Position numbers and translations under genes: made by a program | Origin: GCA-2737665 sp044344795 | Lineage (GTDB): Bacteria > Bacteroidota > Bacteroidia > Palsa-965 | Reading direction: 5' to 3' | Assembly: GCA_044344795.1 (NCBI GenBank) | Contig: JBIJCF010000012.1 | Location: 6,400 to 70,399, forward strand | Length of the DNA: 64,000 bases | Shown: positions 28,132 through 36,906 of the stretch, piece by piece | Layout of the letters: each line of letters opens with the position of its first letter | Numbering within the stretch: the first letter of the stretch is position 1 | Notes under the pieces: model-generated | What the model was told of the DNA's origin: nothing | The model's database searches: none | What the model saw: only the letters and a program-made list of their open reading frames with translations

Positions 28132-28743
28132 CTATCCGGCAAGCGTAAACAATACCAAAGCACTTACTATTCCCAATAAAAATCCTGCGGTAATTTGTGC
28201 AATGTTATGCGCTCCACTGATCATACGCGCGGTGCCGATAATTCCCGCAATCACGAACACAGCACTTAGTAATCCTAAAGGAACATTACTATCGGTTCGT
28301 GCTGTTATAATTAACGCTCCGCATAGTCCGCCAATTCCAATCATGTGTAAACTGATTTTCCACCACATGTTGATAATCAATGCCTCCACCATACACACTG
28401 CTGCTGTTAACGTCAACAGTTGAATGAATGTTGGAATAATGCGTGTATTCATAGCGAATAGTGCGACCAAATAAATTACGGTGGACTGAATCAAGGGCCA
28501 ATTACGTTCTTTAGCGGTATGCATTTCCATGCTTCCAATCATGCCGAATCGATACATGATAAAGACAGAAATGAGCGGAAGAAGAAATGTACTGGTGAAA
28601 ATCAAGCCGAGAATTAACCAATTAACATTACCTGCAGCGAGAAAATCGATTCTACGAATAATGAATACATAGGCAGCTGTGCCATAAGTAGTCATCAACA
28701 ACGGATGAAAAAGTGTTGCAAGAATTTTTGGAACAGCAGACAC
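28132..28743 (-). CDS. PAP2-like integral membrane protein
   Basis: A 203-residue protein with about six membrane helices. The C-terminal RMISGAHNIAQITAGFLLG resembles the last motif of PAP2-superfamily phosphatases (SRxxxGxHxxxDVxxGxxxG), but the Asp is replaced (HNIAQI) and no clear KxxxxxxRP first motif is seen. Phosphatase activity is therefore doubtful. It starts 2 bp after the rpoN stop on the same strand, so the two genes probably share a transcript; this neighbour pair suggests no obvious function. The alternative is a generic membrane protein of unknown role. Confidence 0.7.
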   Translation of the reverse strand: MSAVPKILATLFHPLLMTTYGTAAYVFIIRRIDFLAAGNVNWLILGLIFTSTFLLPLISVFIMYRFGMIGSMEMHTAKERNWPLIQSTVIYLVALFAMNTRIIPTFIQLLTLTAAVCMVEALIINMWWKISLHMIGIGGLCGALIITARTDSNVPLGLLSAVFVIAGIIGTARMISGAHNIAQITAGFLLGIVSALVLFTLAG

Positions 28744-28745
28744 TG

Positions 28746-30257
28746 TTACAGCTCCTTTCTTAATCGTGCTACCGGAATTCCTAACTGCTCGCGGTACTTG
28801 GCTACGGTACGTCGCGCAATATTGTAGCCTTTTTGTTTCAGCACTCGCGCCAAACCATCGTCAGTAATCGGCTTCTTTTTGTTCTCACTTTCAATGCAAT
28901 CCGAAAGAATCTTCTTCACTTCTCGCGTAGAAACCTCTTCTCCTGAATCGGTAGATAATGACTCCGAGAAAAATGTTTTGAGTAGGAATGTTCCAAACTG
29001 TGTTTGCACGTACTTGCTGTTGGCCACACGCGAAACGGTTGAGATATCTAAACCAACGCGATCCGCGATATCTTTCAGAATCATCGGTTTCAGTGATGTT
29101 TCGTCCCCTTCCAAAAAATACGCCTGCTGATAATCCATGATGGCATGCATGGTGAGTAACAACGTTTGCTGACGTTGCTTCAACGCATCAATGAACCATT
29201 TTGCTGAATCTATTTTTTGTTTAATGAAAGTAACCGCCTCTTTGCTGCTCTTCTCTTTACTTTTTGCGTATTCCTGCAACATTTGATTGTACATCCCACT
29301 AACACGAAGTTCAGGCATGTTTCGTTCGTTGAGCGACAATTCCAACTTGCCGTCGTTGTTGTACACGATAAAGTCAGGAACAATATCTTGTGCCACTACA
29401 GCATTACCATCGCCGGCACTTCCCGGGCGCGGATTGAGGTGCGTGATTTCATTAATAACGCGCTTTAAGGAGTCGTCGTCAACAGCGAGTTTGCGGGAAA
29501 TTTTTTCGTAGTGCTTTTTCGAGAACTCTTCCATGTGTTCCGAAACTACACGCATCGCCAAAATAATTTCTGGAGTCTTTAGGTGCTTACGTTTGAGTTG
29601 CAGCAACAAGCACTCTTGTAAGTCGCGCGCTCCAACACCTGGAGGATCGAAGGTTTGAATCATCTGGAGTAATTCTTCCAGATCTTCAACCGTTGTTGTG
29701 ATATTCTGTGTGAAAGCGAGATCATCAATGATGGCATCCAGATCCCGACGTAAATATCCGTCTTCATCAATGTTGCCGATGATGTATGCTGCTATCTGAT
29801 AATGTTCATCATCGAGTGGCTGCAAACCAAGCTGTGTGAGTAATTGATCCTGAAAACCGGGTCCTTGCGACAAAGGCATTTCTTTACGCTCTTCATCCGG
29901 ACTAGAATTGTTTGCCTGCTCCCTATAATCGTAGCCCTCGTCTTCATCCAAGTATTCGTCTAATGAAAAATCTTCTTCAGAAGCGCGCTCTTCTTCACCT
30001 TCATCATCACCGGTTACGTCGTCGGATTCATTGCTTTCTTCCTCTTCATCGAAAATATCGTCTTCCTCTTCGTTGAGATCGTCGTTTACATCTTCTTCAT
30101 CTTGTTCCTCTCCTTCTTCAAGAGCAGGATTAATTTCCATTTCCTCTTTAATACGCTGTTCCAAGGCAACAGTTGGCAACTGCAACATTTTCATCAACTG
30201 AATTTGTTGCGGGGACAACTTCTGGAGGAGTTTCTGATGTAATGACTGTTTCAGCAT
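28746..30257 (-). CDS. rpoN: RNA polymerase sigma-54 factor
   Basis: The alternative sigma factor (503 aa) that recognises -24/-12 promoters and needs enhancer-binding ATPases. The N-terminal Q/L-rich activator region (LKQSLHQKLLQKLSPQQIQLMKMLQLP) is followed by a strongly acidic linker (about 45-120; runs of E and D). The core-binding domain contains DPPGVGARDLQECLLLQL, the HTH region contains DISTVSRVANSKYVQT, and the RpoN box ARRTVAKYREQLGIP is near the C-terminus. A Shine-Dalgarno-like AGGAG sits 3 nt before the ATG, unusual in this window. No sigma-54 activator is seen here. Confidence 0.97.
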   Translation of the reverse strand: MLKQSLHQKLLQKLSPQQIQLMKMLQLPTVALEQRIKEEMEINPALEEGEEQDEEDVNDDLNEEEDDIFDEEEESNESDDVTGDDEGEEERASEEDFSLDEYLDEDEGYDYREQANNSSPDEERKEMPLSQGPGFQDQLLTQLGLQPLDDEHYQIAAYIIGNIDEDGYLRRDLDAIIDDLAFTQNITTTVEDLEELLQMIQTFDPPGVGARDLQECLLLQLKRKHLKTPEIILAMRVVSEHMEEFSKKHYEKISRKLAVDDDSLKRVINEITHLNPRPGSAGDGNAVVAQDIVPDFIVYNNDGKLELSLNERNMPELRVSGMYNQMLQEYAKSKEKSSKEAVTFIKQKIDSAKWFIDALKQRQQTLLLTMHAIMDYQQAYFLEGDETSLKPMILKDIADRVGLDISTVSRVANSKYVQTQFGTFLLKTFFSESLSTDSGEEVSTREVKKILSDCIESENKKKPITDDGLARVLKQKGYNIARRTVAKYREQLGIPVARLRKEL

Positions 30258-30315
30258 ACACTCCTAAGATACGATGATTTATTTTTCGTGGTACGATTTT
30301 TGAGGAAATAAAAAA

Positions 30316-30340
30316 ACGGCTGCAAGTATGTTGCAGCCGT
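30316..30340 (-). terminator. Terminator of the sdhCAB operon
   Basis: A 10-bp perfect stem (ACGGCTGCAA / TTGCAGCCGT, 5-nt loop) is flanked by A-rich and T-rich runs. On the minus strand it follows the sdhB stop by about 20 bp and ends in a T run. It could work in both directions. Confidence 0.85.
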
Positions 30341-30361
30341 TTTTATTTTTTGATAGGATAA

Positions 30362-31105
30362 TTACTTTTTCAAGTTCGCCATCAGGTATTCGCGATTCAT
30401 GGTAGCGATATTCTCCAAAGAAATTTCTTTCGGACATTCTGCTTCGCAAGAACCTGTGTTTGTACAGTTACCAAAACCTTGCACGTCCATTTCACGAACC
30501 ATGTTTAATACACGCTCCGTGCGTTCAACACGACCTTGCGGTAACAGTGCAAACTGTGATACTTTCGCAGACACATACAACATTGCAGAAGAGTTCTTGC
30601 AAGCCGCAACACAAGCTCCGCAACCGATACATGCTGCCGCCGCAAATGCATTATCCGCATCATTTTTCGGAATCGGAATGTTGTTGGCATCCTGAGCGTT
30701 TCCGGTATTTACCGAAATAAAGCCGCCTGCAGCCTGAATCTTGTCAAACGCAGAACGATCAACAACTAAGTCTTTGATTACAGGAAATGATTTTGCACGC
30801 CATGGTTCAACCGTAATGGTATCGCCATCCTTAAATGCACGCATGTGCAATTGGCAAGTTGTTGTTCCCTTCCAAGGGCCATGAGGTTGACCGTTGATGT
30901 ACATCGAGCACATGCCACAAATTCCTTCACGACAGTCGTGATCGAAAGCGATAGGTTCTTCACCTTTTTCAATCAAACGTTCGTTCAATACATCGAACAT
31001 TTCAAGGAATGACATATCAGGGGAGATGTCGGGAACCTGATAGGTATGAAAGTTTCCGGCTTCCTTACTATTTTTTTGTCTCCAGATTTTCAGCGTAAGA
31101 TTCAT
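30362..31105 (-). CDS. sdhB: Succinate dehydrogenase/fumarate reductase iron-sulfur subunit
   Basis: A 247-residue electron-transfer subunit that links the flavoprotein to the membrane quinone site. The [2Fe-2S] cluster ligands lie in CREGICGMCSMYINGQ. The [4Fe-4S] ligands are in CIGCGACVAAC and the [3Fe-4S] ligands in CTNTGSCEAECPKEI. The insertion and spacing fit the Bacteroidota/Epsilonproteobacteria-like SdhB subtype that works with a single large cytochrome b. It is the last gene of sdhCAB, 35 bp behind sdhA, followed by a terminator. Confidence 0.97.
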   Translation of the reverse strand: MNLTLKIWRQKNSKEAGNFHTYQVPDISPDMSFLEMFDVLNERLIEKGEEPIAFDHDCREGICGMCSMYINGQPHGPWKGTTTCQLHMRAFKDGDTITVEPWRAKSFPVIKDLVVDRSAFDKIQAAGGFISVNTGNAQDANNIPIPKNDADNAFAAAACIGCGACVAACKNSSAMLYVSAKVSQFALLPQGRVERTERVLNMVREMDVQGFGNCTNTGSCEAECPKEISLENIATMNREYLMANLKK

Positions 31106-31140
31106 AGTGCTGTGGATTTAAATGCTGTTTGAGAAATCAA

Positions 31141-33120
31141 TTATTTATAAGAACGTGCGGAAACTTTGATGCGCTCGTACTTCAACTCTTCTTTGTGCAA
31201 GTCGTAATTGCCGTTGCCTTTGTATTCCCATGCCGCAACATACGAGTACTTGGCGTCATCACGCAGAGCTTCACCTTCTTCTGTCTGGAATTCTTCGCGG
31301 AAGTGCCCGCCGCAAGATTCATCGCGATTTAATGCGTCGATACACATTAATTCACCCAGTTCAAGGAAGTCAGCAACACGTCCAGCTTTTTCCAATTCAG
31401 GATTCATTTCGTTCGCGCTTCCTGGAACACGTACTTCTTTCCAGAACTCTTCGCGCAATTGACGAATTTCTTGAATCGCTTCTTTCAACCCTTGCTCGTT
31501 ACGCGCCATACCACATTTGTCCCACATGATTTTACCCAAACGCTTGTGGAAGTGGTCAACGGTTTTTGATCCTTTATTATTGATCAGATTATTGATGGTG
31601 TCTTTAACAGATTTTTCTGCTTCTTCAAAAGCTGCATGATCAGTGCTCACCAACTTCTCACGAATTTGCGTGTTGAGGTAAGAACCGATAGTGTATGGAA
31701 TTACGAAATATCCGTCGGCCAAACCTTGCATCAATGCAGATGCGCCCAAGCGGTTCGCGCCATGATCAGAGAAATTCGCTTCACCTAAAGCATACAATCC
31801 CGGAACGGTTGTTTGTAATTCGTAATCTACCCAAAGACCGCCCATCGTATAGTGGACAGCAGGATAAATACGCATTGGAACTTCGTATGGATTTTCGCCG
31901 GTAATTTTTTCATACATCTCAAACAAATTACCGTACTTCTCCTTAACAACATCCTTGCCTAAAGCAATGATGCGATCTTTGGAAGCATTGGTTTCGTTGA
32001 GTTTATTAGCCTGAATTTTTCCGTAACGCTCGATAGCAGCAGCGTAGTCTAAATAAACCGCCATTTTGGAAGCACCTACACCAAATCCTGCATCGCAACG
32101 TTCTTTTGCAGCACGAGATGCCACGTCACGAGGAACAAGATTTCCGAAAGCCGGATAGCGACGCTCCAAATAGTAGTCGCGCTCTTCTTCGGGAATTTCG
32201 TTGGGTTTGCGGGTGTCGCCTGCTTTTTTAGGAACCCAGATGCGACCATCGTTACGGAGCGACTCGGACATCAATGTCAATTTGGATTGATGGTCGCCTG
32301 ATACCGGAATACAGGTCGGGTGAATTTGTGTGAAGCACGGATTGCCAAACAATGCACCTTTCTTGTGTGCTTTCCATGCTGCAGTTACGTTAGAACCCAT
32401 CGCATTAGTCGAAAGGAAGAACACGTTACCGTAGCCGCCTGTACACAACAATACCGCATGTCCTGCGTGACGCTCGATTTCTCCCGTCACCAAATTACGT
32501 GCGATAATACCGCGTGCTTTACCGTCAACTACAACAACGTCTAACATTTCATGGCGGGAGTACATTTTCACGGTACCCAATCCTACCTGACGTTGCAAAC
32601 CGCTGTATGCGCCTAACAACAACTGTTGACCGGTTTGACCCGCAGCATAAAACGTACGCTGAACCTGAGTTCCGCCGAAAGAACGGTTACTCAACAAGCC
32701 GCCGTATTCCCGAGCAAATGGAACACCGAGCGCCACACATTGGTCAATAATGTTGGCACTTACTTCTGCAAGACGATAAACGTTGCCTTCGCGAGCACGG
32801 TAATCGCCACCTTTTATTGTATCGTAAAACAAGCGGTACGTGCTGTCACCGTCGTTTTGATAATTTTTTGCTGCATTAATACCGCCCTGCGCAGCAATGG
32901 AGTGAGCGCGGCGCGGACTATCCTGAAAGCAAAATACTTTCACTTTGTAACCCAACTCAGCCAGGCTGGACGCTGCAGATGCACCGGCCAAACCCGATCC
33001 TACGATGATAATCTCAAGATTACGTTTGTTCGCAGGGTTTACCAACGGAACGGTTGAACGGTAATTGGTCCATTTCGATTCCAGTGGTCCTTCCGGGATT
33101 TTTGAATCAAGTTTGCTCAT
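31141..33120 (-). CDS. sdhA: Succinate dehydrogenase/fumarate reductase flavoprotein subunit
   Basis: The catalytic subunit (659 aa) oxidises succinate to fumarate and carries covalent FAD. The FAD-binding fold begins IIVGSGLAGASAASSLAELGY. HSIAAQGGINAAKNY contains the histidine for covalent flavin attachment. Active-site segments are HPTCIPVSGDHQ, LRNDGRIWVP and RDVASRAAKERCDAG, and the second FAD contact is GLYALGEANFSDHGANRLG. The length matches the Bacillus/Wolinella-type enzymes of about 640-660 residues. It lies between sdhC and sdhB in one operon. Confidence 0.97.
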   Translation of the reverse strand: MSKLDSKIPEGPLESKWTNYRSTVPLVNPANKRNLEIIIVGSGLAGASAASSLAELGYKVKVFCFQDSPRRAHSIAAQGGINAAKNYQNDGDSTYRLFYDTIKGGDYRAREGNVYRLAEVSANIIDQCVALGVPFAREYGGLLSNRSFGGTQVQRTFYAAGQTGQQLLLGAYSGLQRQVGLGTVKMYSRHEMLDVVVVDGKARGIIARNLVTGEIERHAGHAVLLCTGGYGNVFFLSTNAMGSNVTAAWKAHKKGALFGNPCFTQIHPTCIPVSGDHQSKLTLMSESLRNDGRIWVPKKAGDTRKPNEIPEEERDYYLERRYPAFGNLVPRDVASRAAKERCDAGFGVGASKMAVYLDYAAAIERYGKIQANKLNETNASKDRIIALGKDVVKEKYGNLFEMYEKITGENPYEVPMRIYPAVHYTMGGLWVDYELQTTVPGLYALGEANFSDHGANRLGASALMQGLADGYFVIPYTIGSYLNTQIREKLVSTDHAAFEEAEKSVKDTINNLINNKGSKTVDHFHKRLGKIMWDKCGMARNEQGLKEAIQEIRQLREEFWKEVRVPGSANEMNPELEKAGRVADFLELGELMCIDALNRDESCGGHFREEFQTEEGEALRDDAKYSYVAAWEYKGNGNYDLHKEELKYERIKVSARSYK

Positions 33121-33157
33121 ATGATCAAGGAAATACTATTGTTCTACTTCTAATGAA

Positions 33158-33859
33158 TTAGTGATTCCAATTTAATAGATCGAAATCCATTTGCTCTGCG
33201 ATAAAGAACAGGATAGGGAAGGATGCATATCCTACCCAAATTAACGCTGCGAACAACGTTCCTACTTTCTTCAATAACGGTGCATAACCTTTGGTGTTCA
33301 ATCCCAACGAATGGAATGCAGACTGAAAACCGTGATTCAGGTGAAATGCCAAGAATGTTACACTAATCAGGTAAAGTCCTGCATAGATAGGATTTCCTAA
33401 AGCTTCCGCTACTTCTTCCGCCAACTTCTCTCCTTCAGTACCCGGAGAAACCACGTGACCGGTTACACGGTAAGGCACGAAGAAGTTGTACAGATGCACC
33501 ACAATAAAGAAGAAAATTACAGAGCCGGTTAATCCCATATTTCGGGAAAACCAAGAGCTGTTTTTTGAAACACCTGAATTGTTTGCATATCCGATAGGAC
33601 GTGCATTTTTGTTTTCCTTGGTGAGAAGGATAGCTTGCGCTACGTGTAATACAATTGCCAGGAACAGCACTACTTCGATGATTCGAATAATGATGCTGGT
33701 AACCATGTTGTGAGAAGCTTCATTAAACTTTTCACCACCGTCACCAAAATAAATGTGCAGGTTCGTGTACAAGTGTTCCAGCAGGAAGAGGCACAGGAAT
33801 AAGCCTGTTGCTGCCATCACTGTCTTTTTCCCGAGAGAAGAGGTCAAAAATTTGTTCAT
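33158..33859 (-). CDS. sdhC: Succinate dehydrogenase cytochrome b subunit
   Basis: The membrane anchor (233 aa), predicted with five transmembrane helices and two b-type haems, transfers electrons to menaquinone. Histidines likely to bind haem are in LLEHLYTN (helix 1), IVLHVAQA, VVHLYNFF and AFHLNHGFQSAFHSLGLN. The absence of a separate sdhD gene agrees with this single-subunit anchor type. It is the promoter-proximal gene, about 40 nt downstream of the predicted start site. Confidence 0.95.
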   Translation of the reverse strand: MNKFLTSSLGKKTVMAATGLFLCLFLLEHLYTNLHIYFGDGGEKFNEASHNMVTSIIIRIIEVVLFLAIVLHVAQAILLTKENKNARPIGYANNSGVSKNSSWFSRNMGLTGSVIFFFIVVHLYNFFVPYRVTGHVVSPGTEGEKLAEEVAEALGNPIYAGLYLISVTFLAFHLNHGFQSAFHSLGLNTKGYAPLLKKVGTLFAALIWVGYASFPILFFIAEQMDFDLLNWNH

Positions 33860-33904
33860 AGGTTAACAGTTAAACTATCATTTCGCTTTATAGTGCGACG
33901 GGCA

Positions 33905-33935
33905 CAAATGTATCGACTATGCTTGTTTATACAAA
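33905..33935 (-). promoter_or_regulatory. Promoter of sdhCAB
   Basis: On the minus strand TTTG (33935-33932) is followed after exactly 19 nt by TACATTTG (33912-33905), a full match to the Bacteroidota consensus. The predicted start near 33899 gives a leader of about 40 nt before sdhC. Confidence 0.88.
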
Positions 33936-34061
33936 TTTATCAGTCATTATAACAACAAGAAAAATGACGAAAAGTTGATAAAACCACTATATAACCTCAC
34001 TTATTAAAAATGATTCTAAATATCGGGACTTATTTGTGCAGCACAAGGTGTCAAAAGCCTG

Positions 34062-34069
34062 TATATTTG
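34062..34069 (+). promoter_or_regulatory. -7 element of the aminopeptidase P gene
   Basis: TATATTTG is an exact TAnnTTTG match. A TTTG lies at 34033-34036 but 25 nt away, longer than usual. The start site near 34075 lies downstream of the in-frame codon at 34036 and supports the ATG at 34090. Confidence 0.55.
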
Positions 34070-34089
34070 GAACGAACAAGACTTTATTT

Positions 34090-35394
34090 ATGAGATACGC
34101 TCCCATTCCGAATCAGTTATTTATCGATAATCGTAAACGCTTTGCAGCAAAGTTGCAGCCGAAGTCAATAGCTGTATTTAATGCGAATGACATTCAGCCA
34201 ACTAATGCCGACGGCACCATGAAATTTCGTCAGAACAATGATTTGTTCTATTTAAGCGGCGTAGATCAGGAAGAGACGATTTTACTGGTCTTCCCTGATT
34301 GTCCTGATCCGGATCATCGGGAAGTGTTGTTTGTTCGTGAAACCAATGATTATATAGCAGTTTGGGAAGGTGAAAAGTTAACCAAAGCGCAAGCAACAGC
34401 GGTATCGGGCATTACCAAGGTTTACTGGGCGCATCAGTTTAAGCAAGTGTTCTTTTCCTTAATTGTGGAAGCGCAAAATATTTACATCAACACCAACGAA
34501 CACGTCCGTGCCGTTGTGGAGGTGGAAACGCGTGATGCCCGCTTTTACAAGTGGTGCAAAGAAACATATCCGGTACACACTTATTTGCGCAGTGCGCCTA
34601 TCATGCATGAATTACGCGCGATCAAATCGAAATACGAAATTGATTTAATTCAACAGGCTTGCAATTTAACAGAAGCAGGCTTCCGACGCTTGCTGGATTT
34701 CGTGAAGCCCGGCGTGTGGGAATATGAAGTGGAGGCAGAATTAGCGCACGAGTTTATTCGTCATGGTGCAGGATTTGCCGGATACGAGCCGATTATCGCA
34801 TCGGGAAAAAACTCTTGTGTGTTGCATTATAACATCAATAATAAAGTGTGTAAGGACGGCGATGTTTTGTTGTTGGATTTTGCTGCAGGTTATGCGAATT
34901 ATCAAAGCGATTTGACGCGTACAATTCCCGTGAACGGAAAATACACCAAGCGTCAGAAATCGGTATACAATGCAGTTTTGAAGGTGATGCGTTTTGCGAT
35001 GAGTCGTTTGGTGGTGGGCAATACGATACAGCAATACCATCGTGAAGTGGGTGCGGCGATGGAAGAAGAATTGTTGAAATTGAAATTGATTAACAAAACT
35101 GATATCAAGAAGCAAGACCCCGCATGGCCGGCATATAAGAAGTACTTTATGCACGGTACATCACATTATTTGGGTCTTGATGTACATGATGTAGGTAGTC
35201 GTTACCGCAAATTCACGGAAGGCATGGTGTTTACCTGCGAACCCGGGATTTATATTCCTGAAGAAGGAATTGGTGTTCGTATTGAGAACGATATTTTGAT
35301 CACGAAAAAAGGGCCGGTTGATCTGATGAAGAATATTCCGATTGAAGCGGACCACATTGAGGCATTGATGAATTCCCGTAAACCGAAAAAGTAA
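34090..35394 (+). CDS. Aminopeptidase P family (Xaa-Pro) metallopeptidase
   Basis: A 434-residue M24B peptidase that removes N-terminal residues preceding proline. The N-terminal creatinase-like domain (FRQNNDLFYLSGVDQEE) is followed by the pita-bread domain. Metal ligands are in LLLDFAAGYANYQSDLTRTIPV (two Asp, shortened motif DFAAG...SDLTR), MHGTSHYLGLDVHDVG (His), and CEPGIYIPEEGIGVRIEND (two Glu). The frame extends upstream to 34036, but that part overlaps the -35/-7 region; MRYAPIPNQLF is the natural family start. It is followed 8 bp later by an alpha/beta hydrolase in the same direction. Confidence 0.93.
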   Translation: MRYAPIPNQLFIDNRKRFAAKLQPKSIAVFNANDIQPTNADGTMKFRQNNDLFYLSGVDQEETILLVFPDCPDPDHREVLFVRETNDYIAVWEGEKLTKAQATAVSGITKVYWAHQFKQVFFSLIVEAQNIYINTNEHVRAVVEVETRDARFYKWCKETYPVHTYLRSAPIMHELRAIKSKYEIDLIQQACNLTEAGFRRLLDFVKPGVWEYEVEAELAHEFIRHGAGFAGYEPIIASGKNSCVLHYNINNKVCKDGDVLLLDFAAGYANYQSDLTRTIPVNGKYTKRQKSVYNAVLKVMRFAMSRLVVGNTIQQYHREVGAAMEEELLKLKLINKTDIKKQDPAWPAYKKYFMHGTSHYLGLDVHDVGSRYRKFTEGMVFTCEPGIYIPEEGIGVRIENDILITKKGPVDLMKNIPIEADHIEALMNSRKPKK

Positions 35395-35402
35395 TTGCAA
35401 AT

Positions 35403-36254
35403 ATGATTGCCCCGCCGGAATTTAAACCCGAATTGCCACCGGTAAACTGGATGCATTCACGTGGGGCTAAAATTCGATACACATCAACGGGTAAAGGCCG
35501 TGCGGTTGTTTTATTGCACGGTTTTCTTGAGTCATTGGAGGTGTGGTATGGCAACGGCTTTGCACAGGAATTAAGCAAGCGTTATAGAGTAATTGCGATT
35601 GATTTGCCGGGGCATGGTAAATCGGATTGTTTGGGCTACGTGCAAACCATGGAACGCATGGCTGATATTGTGAAGGATGTAATGGACGAATGCGGATTAC
35701 GCCGATATGTAATTGTCGGGCACTCCATGGGCGGATATGTAGGCTTGGCATTTGCGGAAAAGTATACGGTACATTTAAGCGGGTTGTGTTTGTTTCATTC
35801 CACCGCGCGTCCGGATAGCGAGGCAAAAAAATTAGATCGCGATAGAGCGATTCGCATCGTTAAACGTGATCCGGTAAAATACACCCGGGCTTTGATTGAA
35901 AATTTGTTCGCCTTGGCCAATGTGCGCTACTTGAAAAAGGAAATTGCTTGGCTCCGGAAAATTGCTTCACGCACAAAAAAGCAGGGGATTGTTGCTTGTT
36001 TGGAAGGCATGAAAATCAGACCGGGTCGCGAGGTGATTTTAAAATTCTCCGAATTCCCAATTCAGATTATTGCAGGCACTCGCGACAATTTGATACCGTA
36101 CGATACATTAGTGGAGCAGGCTGCGCTAAATTCTTCCATCCGTCTGGTGTCGCTTGAACGCACAGGACATATGGGCTTTATAGAAGCGAAAGCGATAACA
36201 TTGAAGAAGGTTGCAGCCTTTGTTGGCGCTTGTTACAAAAAAGGAGGACGTTAA
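35403..36254 (+). CDS. Alpha/beta-fold hydrolase
   Basis: A 283-residue serine hydrolase. The oxyanion segment VLLHGFLES (about 38-46), AIDLPGHGKSD and the nucleophile elbow VGHSMGGYVGL (Ser near 108) are intact. The catalytic Asp is likely in IAGTRDNLIPYD and the His in ERTGHMGFIEA. Its closest look is to epoxide-hydrolase/esterase-like members, but the substrate is not predictable. It is in tandem with the aminopeptidase gene (8-bp gap), and its end overlaps a small convergent gene by 4 bp. Confidence 0.9.
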   Translation: MIAPPEFKPELPPVNWMHSRGAKIRYTSTGKGRAVVLLHGFLESLEVWYGNGFAQELSKRYRVIAIDLPGHGKSDCLGYVQTMERMADIVKDVMDECGLRRYVIVGHSMGGYVGLAFAEKYTVHLSGLCLFHSTARPDSEAKKLDRDRAIRIVKRDPVKYTRALIENLFALANVRYLKKEIAWLRKIASRTKKQGIVACLEGMKIRPGREVILKFSEFPIQIIAGTRDNLIPYDTLVEQAALNSSIRLVSLERTGHMGFIEAKAITLKKVAAFVGACYKKGGR

Positions 36255-36514
36255 GATTCTACTCGGAAACGACCTTCCAATAGTTGATCACCATCAATAA
36301 TGCGCAGTTCGTAAATTCCTGAACGCACATCACTTGACAGTTCGATATCCTTTAAAATATTCGTGCTCACCTCTCCCGAAAACAACTCGTTGCCCGATAC
36401 ATCCGAAATAAACCAGCGACAACCTTCGAAAGCAGGAGAATAGAAAACCAACAGCCGACCATTTCGCACGGAAAGCGAAATATTTTTCTTCGACATGTTG
36501 AACAGATGTACCAT
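36251..36514 (-). CDS. Small protein resembling a stand-alone T9SS-type C-terminal domain
   Basis: An 87-residue protein of unknown function (or 81 residues from the second ATG at 36496, MSKKNISLSV). Its body follows the beta-strand rhythm of a type A sorting domain: LLVFYSP, WFISDVSGNELFSGE, IELSSDVRSGIYELRIIDGDQLLEGRFRV, here shortened to motifs. The pattern 'xxGxxLxxG...DLSxLxxGxYxLxI' is clear. It has no signal peptide and no cargo domain, so secretion by T9SS is unlikely as it stands. It may be a remnant of a larger secreted protein or a genuine small beta-sandwich protein. Confidence 0.55.
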   Translation of the reverse strand: MVHLFNMSKKNISLSVRNGRLLVFYSPAFEGCRWFISDVSGNELFSGEVSTNILKDIELSSDVRSGIYELRIIDGDQLLEGRFRVES

Positions 36515-36670
36515 ACTAACAGTATTTAACGCGACTTTGAGCAGGGAGTTCCGAAAATTCGATCAATTGCGAAAAAGTAAAGATTAATTTATTGGCGATA
36601 TAGTCAAAATCCCAATACAATACGAGTTAATGCGTTATCGGCCATAGCGATGTATGAGCAGCAACGACAT

Positions 36671-36695
36671 AAAAAACCCGCCTTACGGGGCGGGT
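36671..36695 (-). terminator. Terminator downstream of the 42-aa membrane protein gene
   Basis: A GC-rich stem (ACCCGCC / GGCGGGT, 6-nt loop) is followed on the minus strand by six T (A at 36671-36676). It follows the small gene at 36778-36906 and the hairpin at 36734-36765 on the same strand. Confidence 0.75.
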
Positions 36696-36733
36696 CCTTA
36701 TCAAGACGAGCACTAGACTCGGAAAGGGCGGGG

Positions 36734-36765
36734 CCGAATGCAGGGCTTACGGGCGCTGCATTCGG
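36734..36765 (-). other. Stable hairpin in the 3' untranslated region
   Basis: A 10-bp perfect stem (CCGAATGCAG / CTGCATTCGG) closes a 12-nt loop. It is not followed by a T run, so it is not itself a terminator. It lies between the small membrane-protein gene and the terminator, and may be a 3' UTR structure or part of a small RNA. Confidence 0.5.
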
Positions 36766-36777
36766 TATTACACACAC

Positions 36778-36906
36778 TCAAGAAAAAATGACATTAAAAA
36801 TGTTGTAGACAATAAATCCAACTGCCGCAATGCCTAGTGCGATTCCTACTGTGCTGAGGCCGTCTAGGTGGTAAACGTGTCCTCTTCTGTGATCTGACTT
36901 TTTCAT
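36778..36906 (-). CDS. 42-aa single-pass membrane protein
   Basis: A very small gene not previously called. It begins with ATG at 36906 preceded by an AGGGG Shine-Dalgarno-like run 1-2 nt upstream. The protein has a basic N-terminus (MKKSDHRRGHVYHLDG) and one hydrophobic helix (STVGIALGIAAVGFIVYN, then IFNVIFS) of about 24 residues, so the N-terminus should stay inside. Two hairpins follow, the second with a T run, which gives a complete small transcription unit. The function is unknown. A shifted frame covering 36794-36979 codes an implausible basic peptide and is not accepted. Confidence 0.6.
   Translation of the reverse strand: MKKSDHRRGHVYHLDGLSTVGIALGIAAVGFIVYNIFNVIFS

Noticed and set aside
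34741..35154. 137-codon minus-strand frame inside the aminopeptidase P gene
   Set aside because: Antisense shadow; the sense frame has all catalytic motifs of the family.
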